A DNA stretch of 64,000 nucleotides from Riptortus pedestris (GCA_019009955.1 CM032230.1:29928001-29992000), one strand, 5' to 3'. Positions 13,100-21,875 are shown, counted from the first letter of the stretch. A program made the numbers and translations. The notes: generated by a model not told the origin, from the sequence alone.

Positions 13100-16000
13100 G
13101 AACGGACCTCATTTTCGTCATCTCCTGGGTAGGATCGATGGACATTTGAAGAAATTTTTCTAAACTCGCATCATGAGTACGACCTCAATAGCTGATTTCC
13201 CTTAAGGGAAATCTGCTAAAATGTAGTTGGTAACTGTAGTTGCATTTTCTTGGTTTCGCAATTACAGTAATTGTAGTTGGTATTCATAAATCCAACTACT
13301 AATTGAAATAAAAAGCAGTTGTAAAAATAATTACAATTAGTAGTTGTAATTGTAACTGTAGTTATTGAGTAATAACTACAATTACATATAGATCAGCTGT
13401 TTTTTACGTCCCAGAGAGAATATATTTTGATCGCCTCTATATAAATATTTACATTTGTGGTGGTGATGAATGGATCATCTGAGACGAGCCATGTTCAATT
13501 GGTGCACAAAATACGTCAGACAGAACTGAAGGCGGATGCTCCTAATGCTACACTCTCTTGTTCTGGCGATCGCCTCTTGTCACTCGTGCAGGGCACTCCA
13601 GTCTGTCTTCTATATCCGTCACCAGTCCTCGGCGACGAAAAGATTTTTGAAACAAATTACAATGAGTGGCAGTGAAAGTGAGGACGAGAACTCCTTATTT
13701 TTTGGTGCAGAGCAGTAGAGAGATTATCTTTTGCTCAGTGACAAAAGCCCCAAAATCAAATAGCCTGTCTTACAAAAATTCTGATTTAAGAGTAATTTTA
13801 ATGGCTAATTTGTTTAAATTTTAAAAGTATTATTTAATTTCATTCAACTTAATAAACTTTTGAATATAAAGACATTGAAGACATTAGCTATTTCTTAACA
13901 GCCTCAACTACTTCAGTTAGTGTTTCACAAAGTTTTTTAAAGTAATTACCCAAGTAACTGTAGTTGCAACTACAACTACAGTTACAATTAGTAACTGTAG
14001 TTGTTTTTGGAACTACTGATTTTCTCAACTACTAACTGTAGTTGTGAAATTTCAATTACAATTACTTTAGTTGAAAAATGTAATTGCCCATTACCAATAA
14101 CTAATTACATTAGTAGTTGTAATTGTAACTATATTTCAACTAATGTAGTTATAACTTGTAACTTGTAATTGTAATTACAGTTTTGCCCAACTCTGCAAGT
14201 CATAACATAAAGACCTATAAGGTTTATATTCAACAGTAAGTCAAGAGACTCCTGTTATATCAGTATTGACTGTGACCCTGCGCAGATCATCTTCAGCACG
14301 TCTCCTCAGACAACTAGCACCCGGACTCCTATCTACAAAACCACCTTAAAATGATAATAAATAAATTACAGAAAAAGGCAATCCTCGCCCAAAATCCTTA
14401 TCCTCTCCTACATCACAGCCCGGTATGTATGTGTATATGCGTGTATACATGAGATACTTGTTACTATTTTGCATGCTTGCACGTTTTTCTTTCTCTTGGT
14501 TTCTTCACATGCCCTTCTTCTACGCATGATTTTTCTTTTGGTCTTTCTTCGTTAGTCAGGTATAGGGGGAAAAAAAGTAAAAAAAAAAAAAAAAAAGAGA
14601 CTCCTGTCGGCCACTATAATAAATAAGGATTAGGATTGAAGATTAGAGGTGTTCAACTACTATCCGCTATTAGCACTGTCTGCACTAAGGATTTGTCATG
14701 GTCTTAAGTTTAAAATAAATAATTCACAAACCAATGGAATATGTAAATATTTAATAAATGAGCACGTGATTGTACATAAATATTTAATTACTAGAGAGTT
14801 TTATAATTTGTTATAAATGCCAGATTTTTTAAGGGATTGAAATAATCTTGCTGTAGTATCTTGAGAGTCTGCAAGTTTAGTTATCGGGTTATAGATTGTG
14901 TTTTCTTAGGAGGTTTGTATACCAAGGACATTCTTCGATGATATGAACTAGGTTTCCGATAAGACATGTTTCATAAACTCTTTAACACTCGGCACAAATG
15001 AGTTGAATCTATTAAAAAATAGTCTTCGTTTAAAAATAAATTGAAGAACTCCGTATCTGAATGATGTTTTTATACACAAGCTGAATACTATCAAAATGTT
15101 CAATCGTTAAATAAAACTACAAAATATTTGTCATTAAAATTGGTCAAAAAATAATTTATGACTAGATATATAGTCTTCTTAAGGTGGGGACAAGTTTCTC
15201 GTTATATATAAAGCATTTAATCTTTGAATAAATTTAACACTAAAACAAAGCATTTCAATACATTAAAAATGTATCAGGATCAATAAAACGGCTACAACAA
15301 CTGCCGGGTGACTGACCAGTTGTCCAGGCTACGCGGCTATAATCAGCAGGCACTGACGATGGAACGCTGACTCCGAAAGTGCACTTTGCATAATATTAAA
15401 AACAATAGTAGAGGACAGGGCCTTTTTATTGATCCTGATCAATTGGTTCCTCTACCATCCAGAATATTCCAGAGACATTAAAAATGTATGTTATATATCT
15501 CGAGTGGCATTAAGATTGCTATTGCAATTAATTAATTTTATTATTTATATATATAGGGTATGGGAATAAGTTTTAATTTTTTTTATGGTGAAAAAAAAAA
15601 CAAATTGGAATAGAGAAATAAAAAAGTACTTTATTCAAAATAATTTCCATTTGAAGCGACACGACAACCTGGGCCTATCTTTCAGGCAGTAAACGGATTC
15701 CTCGAGCGAAAAATTCTATTTCTTTCGACGCAATCCAGTCATCGACCCATTTTTTAACATCCTCGTATGTGGTAAAGCGCTGCCTAGTAAGTGCTGACTG
15801 CATAGACCGGAACAAATGATAATCTGAAGGGGCAATGTCTGGTGAATACGGCGGGTGGGGTAGGACCTCCCAGTTGACCTGTTCTAGGTATGTCCGGACG
15901 GGATGACCAACATGGGGCCTAGCATTGACGTGCTGCAAAATCAGTTTTTCATGTCTATCACGCCATTCAGGTCATTTTTCTTGAATAGCTCATTTCAAAC

Positions 16001-16812
16001 GTATTAACTGAAGTCGGTAAAGTTGGGAATTAATAGTTTCAGCAGCTCATAGTAGACCACACCCCGCATGTCCCACCAGATACAGAGCATCACCTTTAAG
16101 CCATGAATATTGTGCTTGGGTGTTGATGGACCTGGTTCACCTGGCCCATGCAAGTTTACGTTTAGGATTGTCATTGTGAATCCATTTTTCATCGCGAGTG
16201 ATGATCCGTTGCAAAAAACCCTTTCTTCTTTGTCGATCAAGCACCATTTCGCAAGTGACCAAACGTCTTTCAATATCCCTTTCCTTCAACTCGTATGGCG
16301 TCCAATTTCCTGCCTTCTGAACCATTCCCAGAGCATGTAGCCGTTTTCCAATGGTGAATCGATCAACACCTAATGCTGTAGCCAAATCTTCAAGGGTCTG
16401 ACAAGGATCAATGTCAAGCAATTCCTGAAGTTCCTCGTCTTAAAACTTTTTTGGGGCACCATCGCGTTCTTTGTCATCGACATTAAAGTCACCACTTTTG
16501 AAGCGCTTGAACCAATATCTGGAAGTCGCCTCCGATGGAGCATGGTCACCATAAACATCCACAAACAAGCGATAAGTTTCTGCAGCACTTTTCTTTAAAA
16601 GATAGTAGTGAAGCAGAACTTCCCGCAAATGCTGTTTTTTTGGAACATATTCCATGATATAAGAAATCTAGATGTTAACACTCCAAGCAAAAGTTATGTA
16701 CTGTGTTTATCACCTTACTAACACCCTTTCTTAATCCATGTATGGAAGATTAGATAAGATGTAAAAGATAACAATTTCAACATAAAAAAAAAAAAATTAA
16801 AAATAATTACCA

Positions 16813-16867
<55 letters not shown>

Positions 16868-17778
16868 TTAAATTGATAAATTTTATAAAGTGTATTCCCG
16901 GAATTTGGGCTAATTTTATGATGAATGTGTTATACAAGTATAAATACTATTCAATAATAAGTTAAGAATATAAATGATATTATATTTATTATATATATTT
17001 TTTTATGTCCACTTTATGCTACTTTGGCTAATTGGAACGGGTTATCTACACAGAACCACCCTTTTCTAGCCAGCGTGGGACTAAGGAATCTATTCAATGA
17101 GTCTGTTGCTAAATAAATTTCTATTGCCCAGAGCGGGAATCAAACCTGCTTCTCTAGGTTTACCATATGCCACAACCCACACAGCCAACCTGAGCCCCAA
17201 AATTAAATGATATATTAGTTAATTTTTTAAAAAACACAAATATTTGACGAATCCTATTATGTTATGTTAACATTTAATGGGCATAAAAACAATATATTTC
17301 ATTAACACAAGCTCTTATGCTTTTATAGAAGCAATTCCGACTCCAGATTTTCCTACAATTCTCGGTAGAAATATGAACGGGTTGACAAAGTTCCCTTAAC
17401 TCGGGATTTATATGTGTAAGGATGCACTTGCTCCTCATACCTACTGGTTGTTAAACCAACTTGTTCTTTTATTCCCAGATACTTTGATAAAATTTTGAAT
17501 GAGATGAAAAAATAAAATTACATAGATAAATAAAAAACATTTTTTAATTAAATCTCATTTTTAAGGAATAAATATTGGTTAAATACCTTGTGCTCCTCAA
17601 GTCTATCTCTGACTTTACATTCTTCTGCATATTGATAACCTGTCATAATATTCCTTCCTCTATTCTTTGGTTTCGGCTGAGGGACAGCCATATGACCTTC
17701 AGTCTGACCTCCCTCAATATAAACCTTTTCAATCGGAAGGCCTTGCCTTATCCGGTTAGCAATAGAGAAGTAATCCAT
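283..17778 (-). CDS. spn-E: spindle-E / TDRD9-type DExH-box RNA helicase, first 264 codons (partial)
   Basis: This is the orthologue of Drosophila spindle-E and vertebrate TDRD9, a Tudor-domain DExH helicase that acts in germline perinuclear granules in piRNA production and transposon silencing. Five exons join without frame change: 17587-17778, 10170-10274, 9090-9158, 3238-3459 and 283-486 (64+35+23+74+68 codons), all phase 0 with GT/AG borders. Helicase motif I (GVTGCGKST) and Ia (TQPRRIAA) lie in exon 4; motif II (DEVHERD) is in exon 5. The VGYQ end of exon 4 followed by IGLEMKASEDTRL in exon 5 is the order expected for the family. Start: the first ATG after a splice acceptor at 17792-17793, so at least one 5' UTR exon must lie upstream. 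The rest of the helicase core and the HA2, Tudor and zinc-finger parts (family length about 1,400 residues) lie beyond the left edge. The introns are unusually rich in mobile elements. Family assignment rests on motif recognition, not a database search. Confidence 0.9.
748..917. repeat. Old interspersed repeat, copy 1 (partner at 3562-3708)
   Basis: The blocks TACCACATGA.TTCCTTGTACT and CATAATTTATAGATCTTTT, with a similar middle, recur in the same order and orientation at 3562-3708. Both copies sit in spn-E introns, beside exons 5 and 4. No terminal repeats or coding potential are visible. It could be a decayed transposon fragment or a local duplication. Confidence 0.55.
918..1863. other. spn-E intron 4, nothing recognised
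   Basis: AT-rich intronic DNA with no open reading frame of interest, no terminal repeats and no match to the families seen elsewhere in the window. A poly-purine stretch lies near 915-945. Confidence 0.5.
1864..2515 (-). mobile_element. H1 Helitron-like non-autonomous element, full length
   Basis: Complete copy in minus orientation. Read on the minus strand it starts TCCGTCACGCAGGGGCTGCG at 2515 and ends TGCTAA at 1864, preceded by the hairpin palindrome. The hairpin region carries a short internal duplication of the AAATCA step. The central (TA)n tract spans about 1995-2060, and a G-run follows the segment that reads GGACCAGTGGGAGG on the plus strand. No coding capacity. Lies in spn-E intron 4. 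Confidence 0.8.
2740..3058 (-). mobile_element. H2 Helitron-like element, 5' fragment
   Basis: Inverse match to the first unit of the H2 elements at 6.75-8.09 and 37.03-38.31 kb: the ACTCCTGCTCGTTCCTAG block, the AACAAAAGTTGTTTATTT-type block in reverse, and the GTACACACAGAGGTAACAATT end next to a (TA)n tract at 3031-3058. The 3' hairpin end is absent, so the copy is truncated. Lies in spn-E intron 4. Confidence 0.6.
3238..3459 (-). CDS. spn-E: spn-E coding exon 4 (helicase motifs I and Ia)
   Basis: 74 codons from ILQEVNTNQV to GSIVGYQ. The Walker A sequence GVTGCGKST and motif Ia TQPRRIAAMS are present. The acceptor is TCTCTTTCCAG and the donor CAG|GTATAA. Phase 0 on both sides. Confidence 0.92.
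3562..3708. repeat. Old interspersed repeat, copy 2
   Basis: Direct-orientation partner of 748-917. It shares the TACCACATGACTTCCTTGTA start and the ACATAATTTATAGATCTTTT end, while the middle has diverged and lost sequence. It abuts the 3' end of the H1 copy that begins near 3725. Confidence 0.55.
3758..5486 (+). mobile_element. Sola-like DNA transposon, internally deleted, 4-bp TSD
   Basis: The ends are inverted copies GAGGCGGTC / GACCGCCTC, extended imperfectly inward (ACG, then an A/G-rich run with GGG). They are flanked by direct AATT. Removing the element restores the H1 sequence AAATCAGCAATTGAGG, which supports the borders. The interior carries a broken transposase-like reading frame. 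A 4-bp TSD and GAG terminus are consistent with what I recall of the Sola superfamily, but superfamily assignment is not secured. Confidence 0.7.
4006..5041 (+). pseudogene. Transposase-like protein remnant (Sola-like family)
   Basis: Three reading frames chain together. The first has a lysine-rich N-terminus (MKMSGSSESDGS, then KKKRTRK). A frameshift near 4218 leads to FENQVEAFVAFYCGQS and CRRFILNLFEISEKRL. A second shift near 4636 leads to LNIRTLYEMFKDYYKEK. The blocks EKRGSHNNRP and DESHYCKSKTN recall an insect family of large transposase-like proteins. After KTKFSYSV (about 4768) the frame passes directly to sequence resembling that family's C-terminus, so the catalytic core is missing. 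Two frameshifts plus the deletion make it non-functional. I recognise the family pattern but could not check it. Confidence 0.6.
5970..6289. other. spn-E intron 3, nothing recognised
   Basis: Short stretch between H1 copies. No coding signal and no terminal repeats seen. Confidence 0.4.
6290..6660 (+). mobile_element. H1 fragments, strongly diverged
   Basis: Recognisable H1 internal blocks in plus orientation: AAATGCAAATATCTTGGTTAAT near 6493, a GATTGTATACAATTTTTC-like block and the gene-free C-rich segment ATTTTCCCCTCC. Neither terminus is present. Lies in spn-E intron 3. Confidence 0.5.
6733..8088 (+). mobile_element. H2 Helitron-like non-autonomous element
   Basis: The 3' end has the hairpin-forming CCCGGGCAAAGCCAGG followed by TATCTGAGCTAG and then T, the hairpin-plus-CTRR arrangement of Helitron termini. 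The 5' side begins at TTGTAACCTCTGTCTGTACA right after a (TA)n tract (6733-6760). The body holds three tandem units of about 300 bp, marked by GGAGTGGGGGTT near 6984, 7282 and 7591. No transposase. A second full copy lies at 37.03-38.31 kb. Confidence 0.7.
8150..9002 (+). mobile_element. H1 3' portions interrupted by a solo LTR
   Basis: H1 blocks in plus orientation: a first hairpin end at 8190-8213 (broken), then GCTAGAGCAGTAACAGACAA at 8284-8303 leading into a TA tract. After the LTR, ATATATAATTTTGAATGGAC resumes at 8873 and runs to a decayed 3' hairpin end near 9002. This is one or two old copies in spn-E intron 3. Confidence 0.55.
8320..8872 (+). mobile_element. Solo LTR of a retrotransposon
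   Basis: 553 bp with TG...CA ends (TGTCATGAAAAG to ...AATAAACAACA), flanked on both sides by ATAT from the TA tract of the host H1 copy. It holds a promoter-like TATAAAAG at 8511-8518, an insect initiator-like TCAGTTTG about 25 bp downstream and AATAAA-type poly(A) signals near 8838 and 8862. Its right half is similar to 60,420-60,640, where a related LTR lies. No internal retrotransposon sequence adjoins it. Because the TSD sits in a simple repeat, its exact length is uncertain. Confidence 0.6.
9090..9158 (-). CDS. spn-E: spn-E coding exon 3
   Basis: 23 codons, VYNHYSFTKKPEPTLLVHQY then KEE. The acceptor is GTTTCAG and the donor GAG|GTACGC. It is phase 0 on both sides and matches the segment just before the helicase core in TDRD9-type proteins. 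Too short for most ORF listings. Confidence 0.85.
9161..10169. other. spn-E intron 2, nothing recognised
   Basis: AT-rich intron of about 1 kb. No mobile-element ends or coding signal identified. Confidence 0.5.
10170..10274 (-). CDS. spn-E: spn-E coding exon 2
   Basis: 35 codons starting LDEQSQQRKMDELEELTSIG and ending ESLTQ. The acceptor is CTTATTTGTGCAG and the donor CAG|GTTAGT. Phase 0. Acidic linker ahead of the helicase domain. Confidence 0.85.
10610..11430 (-). pseudogene. Non-LTR retrotransposon reverse-transcriptase fossil (RTE/CR1-like)
   Basis: Minus-strand translation gives, in order, GLADGAALAKKSEVEMNRLL (the catalytic YADD box decayed to LADG), a lysine-rich segment, TEDNDCRGNVDRRMALAKQV, RSIITNKHISLNIKKMFAKS and FIWSVLLYRNKNRTL. 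A frame change leads to GMPRKSFFEDIKHLMDSVGY. This is the order of the RT palm to C-terminus in 'endonuclease-reverse transcriptase' LINEs. Several stops and frameshifts show it is dead. It lies in spn-E intron 1 in the same orientation as the gene. The clade is uncertain. Confidence 0.7.
11431..12391. other. spn-E intron 1, nothing recognised
   Basis: AT-rich intronic DNA. A G-rich patch (GGGGGAGGGGAG) lies near 11930. No open frames or repeat termini found. Confidence 0.45.
12400..14195 (+). mobile_element. hAT-like non-autonomous element with perfect 8-bp TSD, split by H1
   Basis: Termini CAGAGTTGGGCA / GCCCAACTCTG are inverted repeats flanked by the direct 8-mer CAAGTCAT (12392-12399 and 14196-14203), the TSD length of hAT elements. 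Subterminal regions are packed with short variants of AACTACAATTAC in both orientations. The core (13450-13720) is less AT-rich and has two overlapping short open frames, including MSGSESEDENSLFFGAEQ, that I could not assign to a transposase. An H1 copy occupies 12492-13219, leaving about 1,068 bp of the element itself. Confidence 0.75.
12492..13219 (+). mobile_element. H1 Helitron-like element, full length
   Basis: 728 bp from TCCGTCACGCAGGGGCTGCG to CTGCTAA, inserted in the hAT-like element. It shows all family marks: subterminal GCAGATTTCCC at the 5' side, an internal GAAATCTG, a C-run near 12920, GCGACCGCTAGAGCG at 13018, a (TA)n tract at 13045-13094 and the 3' hairpin GATTTCCCTTAAGGGAAATC. 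The base before TCCG is G after an A-run, as in other copies. Confidence 0.85.
14256..14595 (+). mobile_element. 5'-truncated retroposon tail with 12-bp TSD
   Basis: The direct repeat AGAGACTCCTGT flanks the insert (14244-14255 and 14596-14607). The insert ends in a poly(A)-like run interrupted once (14569-14595). The first ~90 bases could encode the end of an ORF (DPAQIIFSTSPQTTS...). Flanking TSD plus A-tail is the mark of LINE-driven insertion. The parent LINE was not identified. Confidence 0.7.
14608..15555. other. spn-E intron 1, nothing recognised
   Basis: AT-rich. A GC-richer 150-bp patch near 15,290-15,440 (ACTGCCGGGTGACTGACC) has no recognisable coding frame. Confidence 0.4.
15556..16817 (-). 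mobile_element. mariner-family transposon, inactive
   Basis: About 1.26 kb bounded by TA and inverted ends GGGTATGG / CCATACCC followed by imperfect inward matches (a T/A-rich run and ATGGTG / ATGTTG). The size and TA target are those of mariner. The right end abuts a long (TA)n tract at 16818-16861. The enclosed transposase is broken (see the separate entry). Lies in spn-E intron 1. Confidence 0.85.
15640..16655 (-). pseudogene. mariner transposase (DD34D type), multiply disabled
   Basis: The N-terminal HTH region starts MEYVPKKQHLREVLLHYYLL at 16655. A TAA at 16438-16440 interrupts after GAPKKF. The second HTH follows (LATALGVDRFTIGKRLHALG). The first catalytic region is DEKWIHNDN. Frame changes near 16145 and 16040 and TGA stops (probably from CGA by CpG decay) follow. 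The second catalytic site reads HVNARPHV where the family has HDNARPH, so the aspartate is lost. The third is YSPDIAPSDYHLF. A TAG replaces a tryptophan codon near 15680. Clearly a fossil. Confidence 0.88.
17001..17198 (-). mobile_element. tRNA-derived SINE, copy 1
   Basis: Reads on the minus strand from GGGGCTCAGGTTGGC (17198) through a B-box-like GGTTTGATTCCCGC to a body with AAAAGGGTGG and a tail near 17001. Old, diverged copy in spn-E intron 1. Confidence 0.65.
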
Positions 17779-17791
17779 GATGTTGATTAAC
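17587..17791 (-). CDS. spn-E: spn-E first coding exon
   Basis: Exon 17587-17791, with the ATG at 17776-17778 preceded by 13 bases of 5' UTR and an acceptor TTGTTTTTCCAG, so an untranslated exon lies further upstream. The 64 codons run MDYFSIANRIRQGLPIEKVY to VRDRLEEHK. The donor is AAG|GTATTT. Confidence 0.88.
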
Positions 17792-17820
17792 CTGGAAAAA
17801 CAATATATAAATGAATTACA

Positions 17821-18047
17821 TATTTATTATTATTTATTAACGTCCACTTTTTGCAACTAAGACTAATTGGGACGGATTATTTACAGGTTACCACCCTTTT
17901 CTAGCCAGGGTGGAACTTAGGATGTTATTTAATGAATTCCGTCACTAAATAATTTCCTTTGTCCAGGCAAGAATCGAACTCGCCACTCTAGGTTTACCAT
18001 GTGAGATTAAGGTTAACCCTTCAACTCACATGGCTAAAATGAGCCCC
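17821..18047 (-). mobile_element. tRNA-derived SINE, copy 2
   Basis: Near full length: minus-strand GGGGCTCATTTTAGCCATGT head, GAGTTCGATTCTTGCC B box, TAGAAAAGGGTGGTAACCTG body and (AAT)n tail at 17821-17838. Lies 30 bp upstream of the spn-E acceptor at 17792. Confidence 0.75.
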
Positions 18048-18394
18048 AATTACATATTTGATGAAGTTAATATTTTTATAACTGCATTACTCCCTCCCTC
18101 GAGGGCCGAGGCCCACTCTGTTATCCAATTGTATTTGAGGGTTCCTTCAACGTGGCTTTCCGCACTTCTGGGAGACTGAATCATTTTATCCTCTCTACAG
18201 TGGATTTTGAGTGCTTCTAGCACCAGTCTTTTTAACTAAATTTTGCTGGAGAGATTTACAGAGCTAAGCGAGCTTATAGAAAAAAATGGAAGGAAAACAG
18301 CAACCATATAATATTTATAAAAGTGCTATGCTCAGCCACTCGCCCATTGAATCATCACAACATAGCGAGATATAGACGTATAGGTAGATGTATA
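18048..18394. other. Unassigned stretch upstream of spn-E
   Basis: Moderately GC-rich around 18,090-18,200 (CTCGAGGGCCGAGGCCCACT). No gene recognised. Could contain a 5' UTR exon or promoter of spn-E, but nothing in the sequence decides this. Confidence 0.3.
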
Positions 18395-18648
18395 GTAACG
18401 GAGATAGTTCAACTTGATCTTTCTTTTTACATAATAGGACTAAATATCGAGTTTGGTAATGATAAAACAATAATTGCGACCACTAGAGCGTTAACAGACA
18501 AATATATCTATATCTATATATATAATTTTGAATGGACCTCATTTTCATAATCTCCTGGATAGGATCGATAGACATTTGAGGAAATTTTTCGAAATTGGGG
18601 CATGAGTACGACCTCAATAACTGACTTCCCTTAAGGGAAATCCGCTAA
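18395..18648 (+). mobile_element. H1 3' half
   Basis: 5'-truncated copy: ACTTGATCTTTCTTTTTACA, ACTAAATATCGAGTTTGG, GCGACCACTAGAGCG, a short TA tract, GACCTCATTTTC and the palindrome-hairpin end CCGCTAA. Confidence 0.75.
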
Positions 18649-18770
18649 AATGGCACAAACCCAATTGTTGGAAGAAAGAATCCCGAATGACAAAAACTTG
18701 CTTGATGGCCAACCAACACCATATAACAAAAAAAAAAAATAAAAAAATAAAAATAAAACGTGTGATAAAG

Positions 18771-19505
18771 CTAACAAAGTTATTTGCCAGATTTACCCAT
18801 ACTTTAATCGTAAATCGAAACTGAGCCCTGTGAATAAACTAATGTTATACAAAGCCTGCATCAGATCAGTATTAACATATGCTTGCCCCGTATGGAGCTA
18901 TATATCAAACACTAATTTAAGAAAACTACAAATATTTCAAAACAAATGCCTGAGAATTGTGTATAATCTTCCCTATCATACAAGAATAAGAAAATTACAT
19001 CAAATTTCAAACTTACCAATGGTAAAGACATATATCCGTAATCTAACCACTAAATTTTTCAAATCTTGCAAACACAAAAACAACCCACTCATCAATGAAA
19101 TAGGTAATTATAACAAAGAAAGCACTGCTAGGTACGTACACAAACGAACGAAGCACATCTTACTCTAACACAAGAAACTGACTGAATCAATACCCAACAG
19201 GCTAGGCTAAAGACATGTAACACCTTTATCTTAATCTTTATTTTACCTCTAATCATATTAAATAATCATAAGAAAGTCTGTAATTGTTATTATTATTAGC
19301 TCATAAGGTCTCTTAAATTTGTAAATATTTAAAATAACTGTTATCACTAAGTTGCAAAATGACTGCCTACTATTAGTCAATTGCATTTCAACAATCCTCT
19401 ACTTAAATAGAAATTTTTATTTTATGTTTACTTTTGTAAATTGCAGTGGTCACAAGGAACACTATGAATTATCTTGTAAAAATTCTTGTTATTCAATAAA
19501 GGATT

Positions 19506-19541
<36 letters not shown>
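18771..19541 (+). pseudogene. Jockey-like LINE 3' end with poly(A) tail
   Basis: The open frame from 18771 reads CDKANKVICQIYPYFNRKSK, then LMLYKACIRSVLTYACPVW and LRKLQIFQNKCLRIVYNLP, ending in TAA at 19166-19168. This is the C-terminal end of the reverse transcriptase of a Jockey-type non-LTR element. It is followed by a ~330-bp 3' UTR, AATAAA at 19495-19500 and a 30-base A-run to 19541. 5'-truncated; no TSD recognised. Confidence 0.8.
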
Positions 19542-19544
<3 letters not shown>

Positions 19545-21101
19545 GATAGATTTTTTTCCAAGTAGGTCGTAAAGAAAATATTGTTCCTACATAAAAGAAT
19601 TTACACACTAATTATTATATATTTTTTCTGATAAAATTTCCTTTGTTCCGAACATTTTTTATTCGTTCCAAATATACCTTCTTTTATACTCATTGATTTA
19701 TTTAATTACTGAGTTCTATTTTCTGAAACTATGACAAGAAAATGTATCTGATATAAATAAATGTCAGTTATATTACTTACTTATTCAATTGTTTATCTCT
19801 ATTCTTGTTACCATAACTCAAATGCCTAGGTGCCATTACCATCTCACCAACTAATTGGTAAACCAGAATTCGAAACATAAGTGATTTAAGCTCTATATTG
19901 AGTTTTGCAGTGTTAATTATGATTCGAGGAAGCCATATAAAAGATTGGGGAATTTTAGAAGGTAGATCACTATTTTGAAATTCTGGCTCAGAAAATGTAC
20001 CTTTTTTATAGAGAATCGCCCGTTAATACTATCATGCCAACCACTGAATCAGATCCTCTACTCCACTCATTCACTCAAAATGGTGTTCTAGTGAACCGAA
20101 TTATTGAACCTGTTGATGTATAACATCATCCATGAGTACTAAATATGTTAAGCATATACAAAACAAGCTAAAAGTAGAATGAATATACAATTTATGATTT
20201 GAGATTTAATAACAGAACATTTCAATAACACCACTCGCCAAATATAAATGTAAGCAACATTAATTGAAGCAAATGATTTGTTACTGATGCATGACTTAAC
20301 ACTTAAAGTCATTAGCTATTATTGAAGTCATCAAATCTGTGTTATTCAGTACAATTCGTTCATTTGAAACAATTTATCCAACTCGCACAGGAAACATTTT
20401 TTTTCTCATGTACTCGAAAGTGTACAATTCTTCGCTTTGTAATTTTCTTAACATTCAATTTAGTAGAAATATAAATTTAGATCATTTGAATTTAAAAAGA
20501 CTTAAAGATATATATCTATGAGATCATGGCAGATTGAGTTCTCGCTATAATTGTAGACAAACTCCAGACTTTAGATATAATTGACACATTAACTCTTGAA
20601 TGAACTCACAAAAGGTATGGTTTATCTATACCTTTGAACAATACTGTTGACTTGTATTATTAACACAAAACTTTTTAAACATTCAAGGACTAAGTTCTGA
20701 GTGATGAACTTATTATTAAATTTATCTAAACAAGTAAATAAACAGGGAATTGAAAAAGTCAAAATCACTGGAATAATTCCAAGAGGGATTAAGGTACGGG
20801 GATTCTGTGATTAGAAGAGAAATACAATATCTTATCACAAACGTTTTAAAACAAAAAGTAGAAGAACATTTCAGAAGTAATAATTCAAGATAACTTACCG
20901 AAGATGTGTCTCAAAGTAAACTTAATCTAATCTACACATTATTAAAACCGACTCTAAATAAAAACATAATTCAGCAACTTAAAACATGCCTTGTTTATCA
21001 GGAAGAACGAGGTAAAAGTACTGTTACAACAAGATTGACAATTTCCATTCAGAGCCTTAGAGGCCACAGTCATCTAAATAACTTATTTAAAAAAACAAAA
21101 G
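19542..21101. other. AT-rich DNA upstream of spn-E, nothing recognised
   Basis: No clear gene. A short open frame at 20906-21124 has no recognisable domain and runs into the H1 element, so it is not called. This interval may hold the spn-E promoter and untranslated first exon. Confidence 0.35.
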
Positions 21102-21560
21102 TCCGGTACGCACGGGCTGCATAAAATAAGCAGATTTCCCATTATCTTAACTAACGTTATATTTTCTATTTCTAAATAAAAATCCGACGAATATAAGTGG
21201 TGGTTGGTCGAAGTCACAAAAAAGGTAGGAATAACTATTAATATTTGAGTTACGAAAAAATGTAAAGAACAAAAAGTGGAGAGTATCAATAGTTTAGAAA
21301 GATTGGTTCTATATCATTGCTCAGTCTCTTAATAACGGAGATATATGTAATATTCCAATTCCTCCTCTAACCCCCCCCCCTGTTCCAGGTCATATTTTAG
21401 CCATTACCTAATATGATCTTTAATGTTGAATGAAAAAGTTAAATATCGGGTATGGTATAGATGAAATAAATGTTTTTGAGTCACGAGCGTAAAATTTTGA
21501 TTGAAGACATTTATAGGACATTGTATTTTCAATAAGATTAGTTTAATGCAATTTTTCGAA
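21102..21560 (+). mobile_element. H1 copy, diverged, 3' end missing
   Basis: The 5' end TCCGGTACGCACGGGCTGC at 21102, then AAGCAGATTTCCC, a C-run at 21370-21380 and a decayed ATTTTAGCCATTACC block. The 3' terminus is replaced by a SINE at about 21580. Confidence 0.65.
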
Positions 21561-21577
21561 CCGCCATATAAGATTAG

Positions 21578-21800
21578 CGATCAGGTTAGCCATGTGAAAT
21601 ACGGAGTTGATCTGAATCTTACTTCCTGGACCTAGAGCAATGAATTAGGTTTTACCTGGGCAAATAGGAATTTATTTAGTGACAAACTCATCAAATAAAT
21701 TCTTTTGCCCCACCCTGTCTAGAAAGGGGTGGTAACCTGTAGTTAACCCGTCCAAATTAGACATAGTAGCACAAAGTGAACGTTAACAAATAACAAGAAT
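21578..21800 (+). mobile_element. tRNA-derived SINE, copy 3
   Basis: Plus-strand copy: ATCAGGTTAGCCATGTGAA head, diverged B-box region, AAGGGGTGGTAACCTGTAG body and AACGTTAACAAATAACAA tail. More diverged than the copies near 29-35 kb. Confidence 0.65.
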
Positions 21801-21875
21801 GAAACCGGAACATTGATGAAATGAATATAATAAAGGTAATAATTGACATGCTGTAAATGAACGTACATAAATATT

